64,000 nucleotides of DNA from Aplectana chamaeleonis (Eukaryota; Nematoda; Chromadorea; Rhabditida; Cosmocercidae). The DNA lies in the NCBI GenBank assembly GCA_029168955.1, contig JAPDOI010001074.1, positions 62,001-126,000 of the forward strand, read 5' to 3'. A program made the position numbers and the translations under genes. This document shows, in pieces, positions 11,881-50,943 of the stretch (position 1 is its first letter; the number at the start of each line of letters is the position of its first letter). The notes under the pieces are model-generated. The model had not been told where the DNA came from, did not search any database, and worked only from the letters and a program-made list of their open reading frames with translations.

Positions 11881-12659
11881 CTCAATAGAGACGAGACGAC
11901 CAATGGATTTCAATCAGAATTTGTCCTCTTTCATTTGTAATTGGTCTAGCTTATTATTGTGATCTGCTCTAGCGCGATTTTCGCGATTGATGAAAAAACT
12001 GGGCAACTCGTCTACAAAATTTATCGCCGTTCGAATTCACGGTTTTGGAGGAATCATAACTCAATTCGTAGTAGGATATAAGCAATTCTTGAGACATCAT
12101 TATGTTCAGCGCTAAATTCTCTTTAAGACAGGCAGGAGAACTCGGGGACGGTTACGAAATTGAACTTTACCTCTGACCGGAATCCTTGGGAGCGAGATTT
12201 ATCGGGAGCGCTGTCTTCGAAATCAGTAGTCTACAAATTCATAGAAATTTCCGTGTTTTTCGTACACAACCTCATATATCGTCAGCTTCGATTCCCCTTC
12301 ACCGATTGTGCCTGCTAGTCTTCAGTGATCCATCCATTCTTCGAACATCTCTGAAAGTTCTTCTTGGCTCTACCTTGCTCTGATAACGTCGGTCTCATTC
12401 CCTACACGTACAAAAAAAAGCCACGAACGTCCAAAAATTTTTCTACCACTCCTATTGATTTTCATGATTGTTTCAAGACCTTCAATCTACTGAAATGTGG
12501 TTCGCACAATTTTTCCCCTTACTAGGGACTGACTTGAACTTTCCGTGGAGATTCGGAAGAATATGTTGTCGTTGTTGTAGGTCTTTGACAGTACATAAAT
12601 AATCCGTGCTTGAAATTCCCTTAATGACTGTGGGGATTAAGAAAATTGCATTTTCATTG

Positions 12660-13430
12660 CTTCAAAAAAAGGTGAGGGGTGCATCAGGGAACTTTTGGGG
12701 TGTTGAGAAAAATTTTTTCGGATTTGGCTCAAAACTTGCATCTGGAGCTTAGTTTCGGTGCTGAACATGAATCTGGGGTCTATTCCTCGTCTGACTTAGG
12801 GTTACGGTAGGCAAAATGCCTTTTAACTGGCGTGACTTACCTTAAAATTTTGAAAATCGAAGAATGGACCTCAAATTCGTGTTCAGCGTTCCATATAACA
12901 CCTACAGTGAAATTTTGAGTCAAATTTAAGACTTCGACCGAGCTACCGTATACCCACCGTAATCGACCGTTGTCTATCGAAAATCGATAGACGGGTTGTA
13001 GATTTGTGTTAGGCAGGCCGAATACCCTCTATTTACAACTTTTGAGGCAATTTGATCGTAGCATTCTCGAAATCATCAAAAGTGGCGTATTTTCAGCGAA
13101 ATTCTCCCCATTTCGAAGCTTTGGACCGAATTAGATGGAATTTTTACGAAAATTGACAAGTGGGCCTCAGATTCGTGATCAGCCCCCAAAACAACCCCTG
13201 GAAACAAGTTTTCAGCCCAATCCAAGACAACTTTTTTGAACATGCTAAGAATTGCCATTCGTGTACCCCTTTTATCTACGCAAAGCTATGGAAATTCCCA
13301 CTTTTGGAAACCTCCTGTAAATCTCTGAGGCATTTAGGGGATTTGGAAAACGGATTATCAATGCTGTGTCCCATACCCACAACTATCAACACATGGCTTT
13401 ATAAAAGCCCACCGCAAATGTAAGGCAAGC
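12660..13430. repeat. Long dispersed repeat, copy A
   Basis: The segment from gggaacttttggggtg to the (g)taaggcaag end is found in inverted orientation and split in two at 24490-24810 and 25880-26420. Shared landmarks include ggcaggccgaataccctctat, tggaatttttacgaaaattgacaagtggg and tcaaaacttg. No protein domain is recognised. Confidence 0.7.
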
Positions 13431-13438
13431 CCTAGTTA

Positions 13439-13917
13439 GAGGCAGCGCTCACGATGAAAAAGTTGGCGATTTTCTGGCAAGGCGCTAACGCCTAATTGGA
13501 TGGGGAGCCGTTCGCGAAGAAAGAAACGCGAAAACCGTCCAAAGATGCCCAAGCGCGGCATTCCCAAAACCATGAGAATCCACCCCTTTTCCGGAGACCC
13601 CGCCCCAAAGACTTTTCCTTTCTGAAGAAGCTCCAACATGTAAGCATCCGGTCAGCAAAAAAAAGGCCTCGATAAGTTGGTCGATTTGATAGGATCACTT
13701 TATCACATGGGAAGGCTTCATTCCTCTACACGGTCAATCCTTACATTCTCAAAAATGGGACTTCAGACAGGAGATCCTGCCTTGGCGGGGAGAAGTGCTT
13801 TCTCGTCCCTTTCTGCAGTTTCTTCTAACACTGTTGTCATAGTGAGCTCTTGATCTATCATAATCTATAAGAAGCTGAACACCCACAACTTATCGTGTAC
13901 ACTGCCTTCAAAGACAC
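13439..13917. repeat. TIR element of the GGCAGTGTTCACGATGA superfamily
   Basis: The left end is GAGGCAGCGCTCACGATGAAA and the right is TTATCGTGTACACTGCCTT. The flanks are degenerate (TTA.. and ..TCAA). The interior differs from subfamilies X, Y, Z and W. Confidence 0.5.
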
Positions 13918-14159
13918 AATCCAAACTCAGAGGTAATTTTTTGATATTATAGTCCGCCCACCATGTATAGCAGCCCTGCCGAGCACCAAAAATTCAGTTC
14001 GCTCCAAAAAGCAAGAAAAAAGTTGTCCCTGCCCCCCAATCATAGCTTCGTTGGGTGGAGCCACGTTCTCCACCAACCCTCACCCCTGGGCAGGTGAAGT
14101 GGGAAACCTTCACCATTGGGAAAACCGGTGACAACCGGTGAAACGCCCCGAAAAAGAAT

Positions 14160-15400
14160 GAAAGTGACCCAACACTCATGCAAGCCATTTTCAAGATTGG
14201 GTGAATGTCACTGCCGGTTTTTCGGCCATAACTTTTTTACCCTAAGAGATAGCCTTTTGGTGAAGGTTGTTTTTGGAATTCCCATGAAATTCTGCATCGA
14301 CAAGCGCTTTCAGTTTAGAAAAATACGTCCCCCTCCTACCAGCCGATTTCAGTTTATGAAGTGCATTTTTTTCGCCTGAAGTTATCGATTTTTCGTCCAT
14401 AACTTTTTTTGTGCTTGGAGACAGATCTTTGGTGAAGGTTGTTTTCAATCTCGATGGAATTCTGCGTGGACCGGTGTTTCCAGTTTGGAAAAATATTTCC
14501 TCGATCCTTCAGCCTAACTCATTTTACGAAACACCAGTTTTTGACCTATAACTCTTCAACCGTTGAGGACAGGGTTTTGTAAAGTTGATTTTTGAAATCT
14601 ACGTAAAATTCTGCGTCGAATGGTATATCGGTTTCCTAACTTTGCTTGCTCCATAAGCCAGCCAGGTCGGTGGAGCCGAGCTCCATAGTTATCTCCATAG
14701 GGTGCTCTCGCCTCTATGGTGTAAGTAGGAGACGCAGAGTTCTCCTGGAGCCTACAACGGGGCTCGGCTCCACCGACCTGGCTGACTTATGGAGCAAGCA
14801 AAGTTAGGAATCCGATATATCATTCGACGCAGAATTTTTACGCAGATTTCAAAAACAACCTTCACCGGAACCTATCTTCAACGGTTAAAGAGTTATAGGC
14901 GAATAGCCGGTGTTTCGTGAAATGAATTTGGCTGAAGGATCGAGAAAATATTTTTCCAAAATTGAAACACTAGTCGAACCAGAATTCTATCGTAATTCCA
15001 AAAACAACCTTCACCAGAGGTCTATCTCCAAGCGCAAAAAAAAAGTTATGGACGAAAAACCGATAATTTCATGCAAAAAAAGCACTTTATAAACTGAAAT
15101 CGGCTGGTAGAAGTGGTGCGTATTTTTCAAAAATGAAAACGCTATTTGATGCAGAATTTTATGGGAAATCCGAAAACAACCTTCACCAAAGGGCTATCTT
15201 CCAGGATAAAAAAGTTATGAACGAAAAACTGATTGCTTTTGGTGAAAGAAATGTTACTTCATGTATTGAAATCGGCTGAGAGACTGGAAACGCATTTTTC
15301 TCTTAATGAAAACATTATTAGACGCAAAATTCCATGGAGACCTTAGAAACAGCTCCGTTCAGAGATTCGTCTTAAAGGGCAAAAATTTTTTTGAGCGAAG
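14160..15400. repeat. Large fold-back element with long inverted arms
   Basis: Bases about 14160-14690 are repeated in inverse orientation at about 14775-15400 around a central hairpin (14640-14815; arms containing CTTTGCTTGCTCCATAAG and GGTCGGTGGAGCCGAGCTCC). Each arm is itself built from about three repeats of roughly 155 bp, each with a 'cataactttttt ... ggtgaaggttgttttt ... aattctgc' core. The folded structure would be a hairpin of more than 500 bp. No coding region is seen. Confidence 0.8.
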
Positions 15401-16425
15401 AACGGGTAGTTTTTCAAAAATTGCTTGGAAAAATTTTCCGAAAAAAATTTTGACTCCAAGACAGCTCAAAGGAAATTTTCATGACCTAGGCAGATCACTT
15501 CATTAAGAATAGTGAATTTCAAAAGGAGGTCAGCTAACGAAAAAATGTTTCAAAATTATTGATTGAAAAATATACTGAATGCAAAAAAGAGGATTGAGAA
15601 AACTTCAAATTTTGAAGTTGCAAGTCTATAGGGAACCTTCACCATTCCTCACTCAGGTATCCTAAACAACCTTCACCTCTCGGACCGCTGTCTCCACCCC
15701 AACGAACCTACGCCCACAATCCTTCCAAAATAAAACCAAGTGTTTCGCCTCGACGGGGGGGGGGATGGGAAGGCAAGATCTCTGCAAACGGAAAAAAATT
15801 GTATGTGAGGCGATGCCCAATGACAACGTGTACATAAGCAGAGTTGCTGGTTTCGTTTTCGTGGCTGTGTGCTTGATTTGGCTTTTGGGCATTGGGGGCC
15901 GGAGCCGTTTACCCTGTAGTTTCTCCCTTATTTGAGGGGACTGAGATTCCTTATTCGGCAGGATTGTTACAGGCCGCGCCCTGGGTGGAATATCAAAAAT
16001 TACCCCTGCGCCTGGACTGTGCCTTTAAGAGCCGCGTTTTCCTCACATTTTCAATCGATAGCAGTCTCAATTGTTATCCAGTTCTTTTTTGTTTTAACGC
16101 GATCGTTTTCGTGTTTTCAGGTCAGCTATGTCGTTGTGAACGATGCAATACTTTGGATAAAGTTGTCAATTAGCACACTCTAATGCAAAAACTTTCCATT
16201 GTGTTTGCCCACTACTACACTTTTGGCATGCCCCGATCTCGTATTGAAACCTGTCCATTCATCATTTCGAGACATACTTTGAATCAATATTTAGCGTTTG
16301 AACACGCTCAAGTTGTATCTGATTTTGTGACACAAATGTCAACTATGTACATGTATGTACAAGTTCGATAATCATCCTCTCTTCAATTCGTGATGTGAAC
16401 ATTGATCTCCATTCATTTTTCAAGC
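15401..16425. other. Upstream region of the mucin-like gene
   Basis: No TIR family or exon was recognised. It lies directly 5' of the signal-peptide exon and would contain the promoter, but I cannot point to a defined element. Short frames at 15892-16183 show no domain. Confidence 0.4.
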
Positions 16426-16437
16426 TGAATTTTGCAG
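16426..16437 (+). promoter_or_regulatory. Splice acceptor immediately before the start codon
   Basis: TGAATTTTGCAG ends one base before ATG at 16438. In nematodes such a T-rich acceptor next to the initiator is typical of an SL trans-splice site. A cis-spliced 5'-UTR intron would look the same. It supports the choice of this ATG. Confidence 0.55.
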
Positions 16438-44078
<27,641 letters not shown>

Positions 44079-44716
44079 TGGTTTGCTCAGTACTTCTGGA
44101 GAAACTCTAAACGCTTTCATTGCTCCATAATCATTCTGCCTTTCGTAGCATTGCAATGTATCTAACTGCCTATGTTAATGTCAAGCTTTTGTGATATGCA
44201 GTTGTGTTTCTTGTTGACGAAAAAAGGGTACGTGCATCAACTGTATATTCTATGTGTTCAATTATTCAGTTGCTTAATTGTGTGTATTTGGAGCGTAGCT
44301 TTAAATCACATGACATCATATCATCGTTCCATGGAATCAGGTTGATGACGATTTTTCAGAACTCATGAAATAGTATTTCGATCGATTTGCTTTTGTTGGT
44401 ATTGATAATAGTATTTACATGAAGGTTTGCCTTTACCCTCTGTCGGAACGTATGAAATCTCGTTTTGCCAAAACTCCCATTCTTTCTGAGAACTTAACAA
44501 TTGCTAAGCTTACACAAAAGGCGGGATTTATGTATTTGAGGCTGAGCCCGGATTCCTTCGCTTTCTGCCTATGACACCGGCTTGGTCGAACATGCTCAAA
44601 CATGTCACGAAAAAACACCATAAGTTCACCACAAAAAAGTGAGTGAGCTTCTCCAGCGAATCCTGACAAAACTCAACAAAACAGTTCACTGAAAGGAGAA
44701 GAGTTTTGAGAAATAG
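44079..44716. other. 3' flank of the mucin-like gene
   Basis: AT-rich, probably 3' UTR and intergenic sequence. Nothing else was recognised. Confidence 0.4.
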
Positions 44717-44724
44717 CTACTGAC

Positions 44725-44903
44725 TATAGTTGTACAATTTCGAAAAAATGTCGAGCGAACGAAAATCGAAAAATTTTCGTTCGAAAAAATTTCGAACGAA
44801 CGAAATTTGAAAAAAATTCGTTCGACGAAATTTCGAGCGAACGAAAAAAATTTCGAAAAATCTTTCGAAAATTTTTCGAAAATTTTGTTCGTGTACAACT
44901 ATA
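44725..44903. mobile_element. hAT-type MITE, copy 1
   Basis: 179 bp with TIRs TATAGTTGTACA and TGTACAACTATA. It is flanked by a perfect 8-bp duplication CTACTGAC (44717-44724 and 44904-44911). The interior is a run of TTCGAA, CGAACGAA and AAAATTTTCG words. Eight-base TSDs are characteristic of hAT transposons. It is non-autonomous. Confidence 0.9.
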
Positions 44904-45040
44904 CTACTGACCCAGCCACCCCTCCCCGGGTAGCTAACTGCAAGGGTAAACGGCACTTGTTCGTTGCTTATTGGCGTGTCATTTATTTATTTATTTATTT
45001 AGTGTACGTCGTGTAAGGCAAGCGTTATATACTCTGTTTA

Positions 45041-45251
45041 TCTTGAATGGCACAAAACACGGTCCGCCAATAGTCCTCCAATTGACCCGCTAGTACCGTA
45101 GTGTGCGTCCACGATGCGTTCTCGGCAGACCCGTGGCAGGGTGCACCGAGTGCACGCCCGGGTCTGCCGAGAACGCGTCGCGGACGTCCACTACGGTACT
45201 AGCGGGCCAATTAGAGGACTATTGGCGGACCGTCTTTTGTGCCATTCAAGA
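45041..45251. repeat. Long hairpin MITE
   Basis: CTTGAATGGCACAAAA at the left mirrors TTTTGTGCCATTCAAG at the right. The arms continue with CGGTCCGCCAATAGTCCTC, CCGCTAGTACCGTAGTG and CGTTCTCGGCAGACCCG, about 95 bp each with small mismatches and a loop near GCACCGAGTGCAC. It is preceded by (ATTT)n and tacgtcgt as at 10740. Confidence 0.9.
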
Positions 45252-45930
45252 AAAACAAAGCAAATAACAAACGAGAGTCGAGTACTAAAAGCCAACGTTC
45301 CGTGAGTTAGAAATATAAACGCTTCTACCCTGCGTGTCGCTTGAATGTCCGGAAATCAAGTGGATTGGGTAGAAACTCTTAGAGATAAAAAGGTGCCCCC
45401 CGCTCGATAAATAAAGCTTGAAGATCGGAAAGTCGTTACCGGAATATTATGAGAGATCTTCACTGAGCACCCCGTGTCCTAGAATATGCAATGCGATAGA
45501 GTTTAGACGCTCTGACCCTAATCATACCAGCCAGCATTTTGAAGATCATACAATCATCACTCAGCTGCCTGCGAGACTGCAGAATATGCAACTTGAGCCT
45601 CTGATTCCTGGTTTTGGAACTTGGCATCCTATCATTAGAATGAGAGCAGGTCCCAACAAACACTCTCCGAATCAAATTTTCCTAAATTTTCTCAAAAACA
45701 ATGTCTTTGTTCCTGTATGGACAAGAGACAGAGGCTCCGCATTCAGCAATGGGTCTGACGTAGGTCTTATAGGCTCTTACAAGTAGGTGCTCATCAGGCA
45801 GCGCCAACCCTTCGAAAATGAGGAATGTCTGTGCGATAGCTTTTCTCTCCAGGATTTCCCAGTGTTGAGAGAAATCCAGCCTATGGGCATAGTGAAAGCC
45901 AAGTTCTTTGACGCAGTTTACATACCGTAA

Positions 45931-46600
45931 CTCAGACAGTCAGGGCTTAGTACGCCGGCACAAAAAGATTGGCAGCACTCGTGCTGTAGCTGCTGGTAAC
46001 AGCAGGATATGCTGCCAAAGACCAGGAGCTCCTGCTGCTTGTGCTAGCGTTTATCGTGGCACGCGTGCTATTGCCATCCCTCCCCTAGTGTCTGCTGACA
46101 CTCTCCTCCATTGATTTGTCTGATACGAATGAATATTGCAGCATCCTCTTGAACGACGGTGGAGGGTATATAAGGCCGTCAGTCTCTCTGAGGGGGCAGT
46201 TGGCCGTTTGAGACCGGTCCAAGGAGGTGAGCTTGTGTCACTTTTCGGACGTTGATTTCGAACGCTGAGGGGATCATCCGCATGGCCCATCGCGAGGGGA
46301 GCGCCCTCGTTGTGAACCGTGGCGAAGATGATGTCGTTGTTGCGAACCGCGGCGAGGTAGGCCTCCATGCTGCTGGCCGTGACAAGGATCATACCCAACA
46401 CCGGTAAAGAGGGTGACGGTTCAAACTCATTCTCCGTTTGCAGAACAGGCTGTCGATAACGAGCGTTATAACGCCAGCATACGTTGGCAGGATATGCTGC
46501 CGTTGCCAGCAATTCCTGCTCACAACGAGCGTTAGTACGCCAGGTTTGCCCTGGCGTACTAACGTTATTGCGCCGACGTAGTAAGTCCCGACTGTCTGAG
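45931..46600. mobile_element. TIR element inserted in the RT pseudogene
   Basis: The left end CTCAGACAGTCAGGGCTTAG and the inverse right end CTCAGACAGTCGGGACTTAC agree over most of about 29 bp. Subterminal words (tatgctgcc, agtacgcc) recur inverted near both ends. It interrupts the RT reading between ...YRLAEH and LRYVNC. No target-site duplication is visible at the edges. The 201-codon minus-strand frame crossing it has no recognisable domain. Confidence 0.7.
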
Positions 46601-46680
46601 GATCTATGTTCAGCAAGTCTGTAGGTCAAGGAAAGACTAGACTCTCCAATTCTCATACGAACCGTTTTCTGGGGAGCCAG

Positions 46681-48129
46681 TAGAGTATGTCAACGAATAT
46701 TCGGAAAACGAATATTCGGCCGAATAAACGAATAATCGAATATTCGAATAATTCGATTATTCGGGAAAGTCAATATTTCGAATAATTCGTTTATTCGAAT
46801 ATTCGGAAAAGCCGATTTCCAAATAATTCGTTTATTCGAATATTCGAAGAAGTCAATTTTTCGAATAATTCGTTTATTCGAATATTCGGAAAAGTCAGTT
46901 TCTCGAATAATTCGTTTATTCGAATATCCCAACGGCCCAATCTTCGAATCTTCGGCCGAATAAACGAATAATTCCAGGATATAGGAAGCAGAGTCTCCGG
47001 TGCATGTCCATTTTTGCGGGGCAGAGGTGAATTGTCTCCAACCAAACTGGGTGCTATCTTAGCGGTGGGGGTCCGCTATTGCTGGATGCACTTGGCCCCG
47101 CCCATTTTACCGTATGGCACTAAATTTGAGCTTCTCCCGGGGTTTCCCTCCCCTGCCAAATTGCAGCACGGAAAAATGGGCGTGGCCAGGTGCGATACAA
47201 CAGTGCCCCCCCCCCGCTTAGGTTCCGTCCATAGCAGACAACCTGGCGTCAAGTGACCGTAAAGTGACGCTGGGGGTTTGCATCTTTAACATTGGTTATT
47301 GATCTGACTCCCCAGCGACCATTGCAGGCGCCCTGACGCTGACGGTGGAGGCATAGCAGCAGTAGCGGCTGTCACTAATGTTATCGGTATCATCGTTAAC
47401 CACGTGCCGTCCTCGCACACGTTGATTGCGCCAGCATTTCAGCGCTGCCCCATGATGCTCCGACGCCTTGACGCTTTGCCGCTGGTCGTCTGCTATAAAC
47501 GAAGCCTTAGATAGCACCCCAAATTGATGAGAAATTCGGATATTGATGGTAGATATTGTTTCGAAAATCCAGAGACTTTGATCGTATCGATGAACTAGTA
47601 CTCATAGACAGAGATGAATTTTGTTTTGAATACTCTTATAATATAATGTGAAATGTCTGTTTCGTGGAAGTACATTGGCATAGCGTTGATCTATACAATA
47701 CCATACAAAAAAGGTCAAGAAATTTGGTAGTGCCGCGAACGGGGATTCGATTATGCGTACTCGGTCCGTAATTCTTATTCAAATACTCGTGATTTAAGCC
47801 GGATATTCGGATTATTCGTATTCGAATCATTCGAATAATTCGATTATTCGGAAAAGCCAAATTTTCGAATAATTCGTTTATTCGATTATTCAAAAAGCCA
47901 AATTTTCGAATAATTCGTTTATTCGAATATTCGGAGAAGTCCATTTTTCGAATAATTCGTTTATTCGAATATTCGGAGTGGTTGATTTTTCGAATAATTC
48001 GTTTATTCGAATACTCGGAGGAGTCAATTTTCCGAATAATTCGTTTATTCGAATATTCGATAGAGTCAATTTTTCGAATTAATCGTTTATTCGAATATTC
48101 GAAAATTTTTATTCGTTTGATATACTCTA
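46681..48129. mobile_element. hAT-like element with GAATATTCG arrays
   Basis: TIRs TAGAGTATGTC and GATATACTCTA are bordered by a perfect 8-bp duplication GGAGCCAG (46673-46680 and 48130-48137). Joining the flanks restores the RT reading ...KLPLAP/QKTV. The subterminal 250-300 bp on both sides consist of about 40-48-bp units made of TTCGAATAATTCGTTTATTC and CGAATATTCGGA. The centre (46985-47800) is unique and has no transposase. It is non-autonomous, 1449 bp. Confidence 0.9.
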
Positions 48130-49747
48130 GGAGCCAGGGGTAACTTCAAAACCTGAGAACAATTCGAAATGCTGTTCAAGGCAGCTTGCATTTCACCATG
48201 GTCGGCTATGTTTTTAACTACTCGATAAATTTTAACATCATCGAAAAATCGCTAACATTCCACACCAAAAAGCTCAAAAATTTTCGGCAGATCCGTTGTA
48301 TGGAGCCTAAACAGAATAGGTGATAAGACGCCACCTTGAGGAACATTGCTTAACGCTGACCTACTAGTAAAGAAACTATCCCCACCCATTATTTGGAACG
48401 TCTTCTGAGATAGGTATGCTTCAACCAGCTTTTTCATCGCGAAAGCCTTCAGTTAGGCAGCGTCCATACGTCGCGAGAGCGTGCGATTACGCAAAATCGA
48501 TGCGCATCAAGGGCACACGTTTTGCTTGCCGCTCACGAGCGCTCCCTCTTGCTCGCCCTCGCGGGCGCTTGTTCTCGCTTGCTTACGCCAGTACAATGAA
48601 GGAAGCAGCAAGTTTCGAGCTTACTGCTCAACCCCCTATAGTAGGAGACACTAAACCTGGGTTGCGGTAACATTGACAGCCAGGCATGCCGCGCCCACTT
48701 TCCCTCGAGCCCGCTGCGCTCTCCACTCCACCTCTTGCGCCGGAGATACAAAGAAAAAGACGCTACTACTGTGCCATCGACTGGCATCTCTAGGATGATT
48801 GGGGTTTTGATGTATATTCTGGTAGATAGCCACGAACGCTTCGCCTATGTGGATGCTGACGCTGTTCTACCAAACACTCACTTTTTAAAGCACTGCGCAA
48901 TTTCTTCAACAAAATTATTGAAATTTTTGCTAACGCTGCTGATTACACTTGCGATAAAAAGAAAGCAAAGTAAGTTTTATCTGAAAGGGGATCTCCAAGC
49001 AAATGTGATTTGGTGCTTACAGAAACGTTCCTACAAAAAAATAAAGAGGAATAGGGAAGTGGAGTGGATGAGTCCACGAAACAGTATCAATATTTCTCAA
49101 GAACCGATTCCCGTGGCTGAAACTTTTACTCGCGAAATAAAACCGTTTTGTTATTCTTCATATAAGAACTTTGTGATTTTAAAAATGACTTCTCTTTCTT
49201 CGGTTCTATTCTAGTACCAAAAAAAGGCACTCAATACTTCCTATTGAAAAATGACATGATGTTAGTACATCACACAAAAGGTTTAATTCTGCTGTTCAGA
49301 AACGTAAGCCAGTGAAAAAGCAGTGGCAAGTGCAACTACTAACGCATAAACATTCTCAACCAAGTAGAAATTCTCCTTCGAAAAGCCTAGGGCCTTTCCA
49401 TGTGGACTAACACAACGGTTCGTTTCGGGGAATTGAAAATTGTATCCACGGAAATCGTCCTCGAAAAATATGTTCAATTCCTTCTAGACTCCCCCACTCT
49501 ACTCACCTGATGTTCTTTTGTTGAAGCGTTTCGGTCAAATGATTTTGCTTGGAGAAACCCATTTAGCTAGAAGTGTGACTTTGAGAATGTTTTCACCATT
49601 TTCACAACCGGATTTTTTTGAAAAAGTCCTGTTCGCATCTACGACTGTTATAATACGGCCTTCTGGATCTATTTGGGAATTAGTAAGTAAACAACTTGCT
49701 AACCGATTCTCCTGTACCACTCCATGGAAAAAGCACAGCCTACATCG

Positions 49748-49936
49748 TATAGTTGTACAATTTCGAAAAAAATGTCGAACGAACGAAAATCGAAAATTTT
49801 TCGTTTCAAATCTTTTCGAACGAACGGAAATCGAAAAATTTTCGTTCGACGAATTTTTGAACGAACGAAAACGAACGAAGAAAAATTCGAAAAATCTTTC
49901 GAAAATTTTTCGAAAATTTCGTCCGTGTACACTATA
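49748..49936. mobile_element. hAT-type MITE, copy 2
   Basis: TIRs TATAGTTGTACA and TGTACACTATA; 189 bp. The flanks are CTACATCG (49740-49747) and CTACAACG (49937-49944), an 8-bp duplication with one difference. The interior is the same CGAACGAA/TTTCGAAAA-rich sequence as copy 1. Confidence 0.85.
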
Positions 49937-50242
49937 CTACAACGCCTTTCAGCGGAAAAAATTTAGGAATCTAATAATCCAGGGATTCATTCCTGGGTGC
50001 CAACCTTTTTGGGGGGGGGGGTCGAAATTCATTCACATCAGATAACTGATCGCGTTTTCAGACATTGCCATCCTAGAGACTCTATTTTGAGCCTCAGACA
50101 TCTCAAAGCTGCATCCGTCACTCCTGTTTGGAATGCTGAGTGCCCCCTGCCTCCCAAACTAGGATTACTTCCATTCCTATACTCTACAGCCAAAATAAAT
50201 GATCCCTCTCCGGGGAAACGCAGAGATAGCCAGTTTGTACTT

Positions 50243-50943
50243 CTCAGAAAAATCAAAACAAGTTACTTGTAATGTAAATGTAACTTACGTGAATGTCTCA
50301 AGTAACTTACATTTATATTACATGTAACATACATTTATATTACATGTAACTTATATTTATATTGCATGTAAGTTACACTTATGTTATACGTAACTCACAT
50401 ATATATTTTCACTCTGGGTGGCCATCACGTGACGCAGAAAACAAGCGACGTAGAGCGCGCGTCTCAGACCACACACTAAGCAAAAAAAAATTGTGCGGGG
50501 CCTTCCCTGCTGGTTTGGGGTCAAGTACCTCAAACTTGGGTAATTGAACCAACAGCAACGCCAGTCGTGCCCCGCGAGTGCGTCGTACATCCCCCTTGGG
50601 AATATCTTCTCGGTCGATTTAAGTTACTTGCGACTTACAATGTGTTATTTAAGTTACATGTATCATATCGGAGGCGCACTGCCCACAGTATCCTCTCAGA
50701 AATTGAAAACAAGTTACTTGTAACATATCCGAGCCGATGTAAGTTACATGCGACTTATCTCAGGCCATTTAAGATACATGTAACATATCGGAGGCGCAGT
50801 GCACGCACTATCCCGCCTATATGTTACATGTAACTTAAATGACCTGAGATAAGTCGCAAGTAACTTACATCGGATCAGATATGTTACAAGTAACTTGTTT
50901 TCGGCCTTTTATGTTACAAGTAACTTGTTTTCATTTTTCTGAG
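50243..50943. mobile_element. TTACATGTAA-rich TIR element, copy 2, with SL-like RNA locus inside
   Basis: CTCAGAAAAATCAAAACAAG at the left is the inverse of CTTGTTTTCATTTTTCTGAG at the right with one mismatch. TTACTTGTAA and TTACATGTAA palindromes fill the subterminal regions. Both copies are followed by GGCCGGC at the right, which may be part of the element or target preference. Unlike copy 1, the centre contains the spliced-leader-like unit at 50454-50550. Confidence 0.75.
50454..50550 (-). ncRNA. SL1-like spliced-leader RNA gene candidate
   Basis: Read on the minus strand from 50550, the first 22 nt start GGTTCAATTACCC and finish AAGTTTGAG, matching the nematode SL1 leader except for C at position 5. 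A GT donor follows at 50528. CAAGT and ACTTG pair around the splice site, and GGTT can pair with AACC. A second stem is formed by GCAGGG and CCCCGC (50497-50512). Next is the Sm-like AATTTTTTTTTG (50481-50492), then a hairpin of eight G-C, A-T or G-U pairs with arms AGTGTGTG and CGCGCGCT. Order and length (about 97-106 nt) are those of an SL RNA, though the region after the leader is unlike SL1 RNA that I know. It could be a pseudogene. SL RNA donates its leader to pre-mRNAs as an Sm snRNP. Confidence 0.55.

Larger units (their letters stand above)
45300..48445 (-). pseudogene. Degenerate CR1-like reverse transcriptase, split by two insertions
   Basis: Reading downward, 48445-48138 gives SQKTFQIM, then SNVPQGGVLSPILF and FFDDVKIY (FADD equivalent, one D-D pair kept), with one stop. 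The line continues after the hAT element as LAPQKTVRMRIGESSLS (46672-46605). After the second element it continues as LRYVNCVKELGFHYAHRLDF and KTYVRPIAECG (45930-45740), and ends with SRRQLSDDCMIFKML. This order matches the LINE at 40721 but the copy is far more decayed. The 5' side may be cut by the 48456-51260 element. Confidence 0.75.

Noticed and set aside
46051..46656. 201-codon minus-strand ORF
   Set aside because: It starts in the RT pseudogene, crosses the TIR junction and runs through the element; no domain is visible.
49518..50045. 175-codon plus-strand ORF
   Set aside because: It crosses the hAT MITE at 49748-49936 and includes its CGAACGAA-rich sequence.
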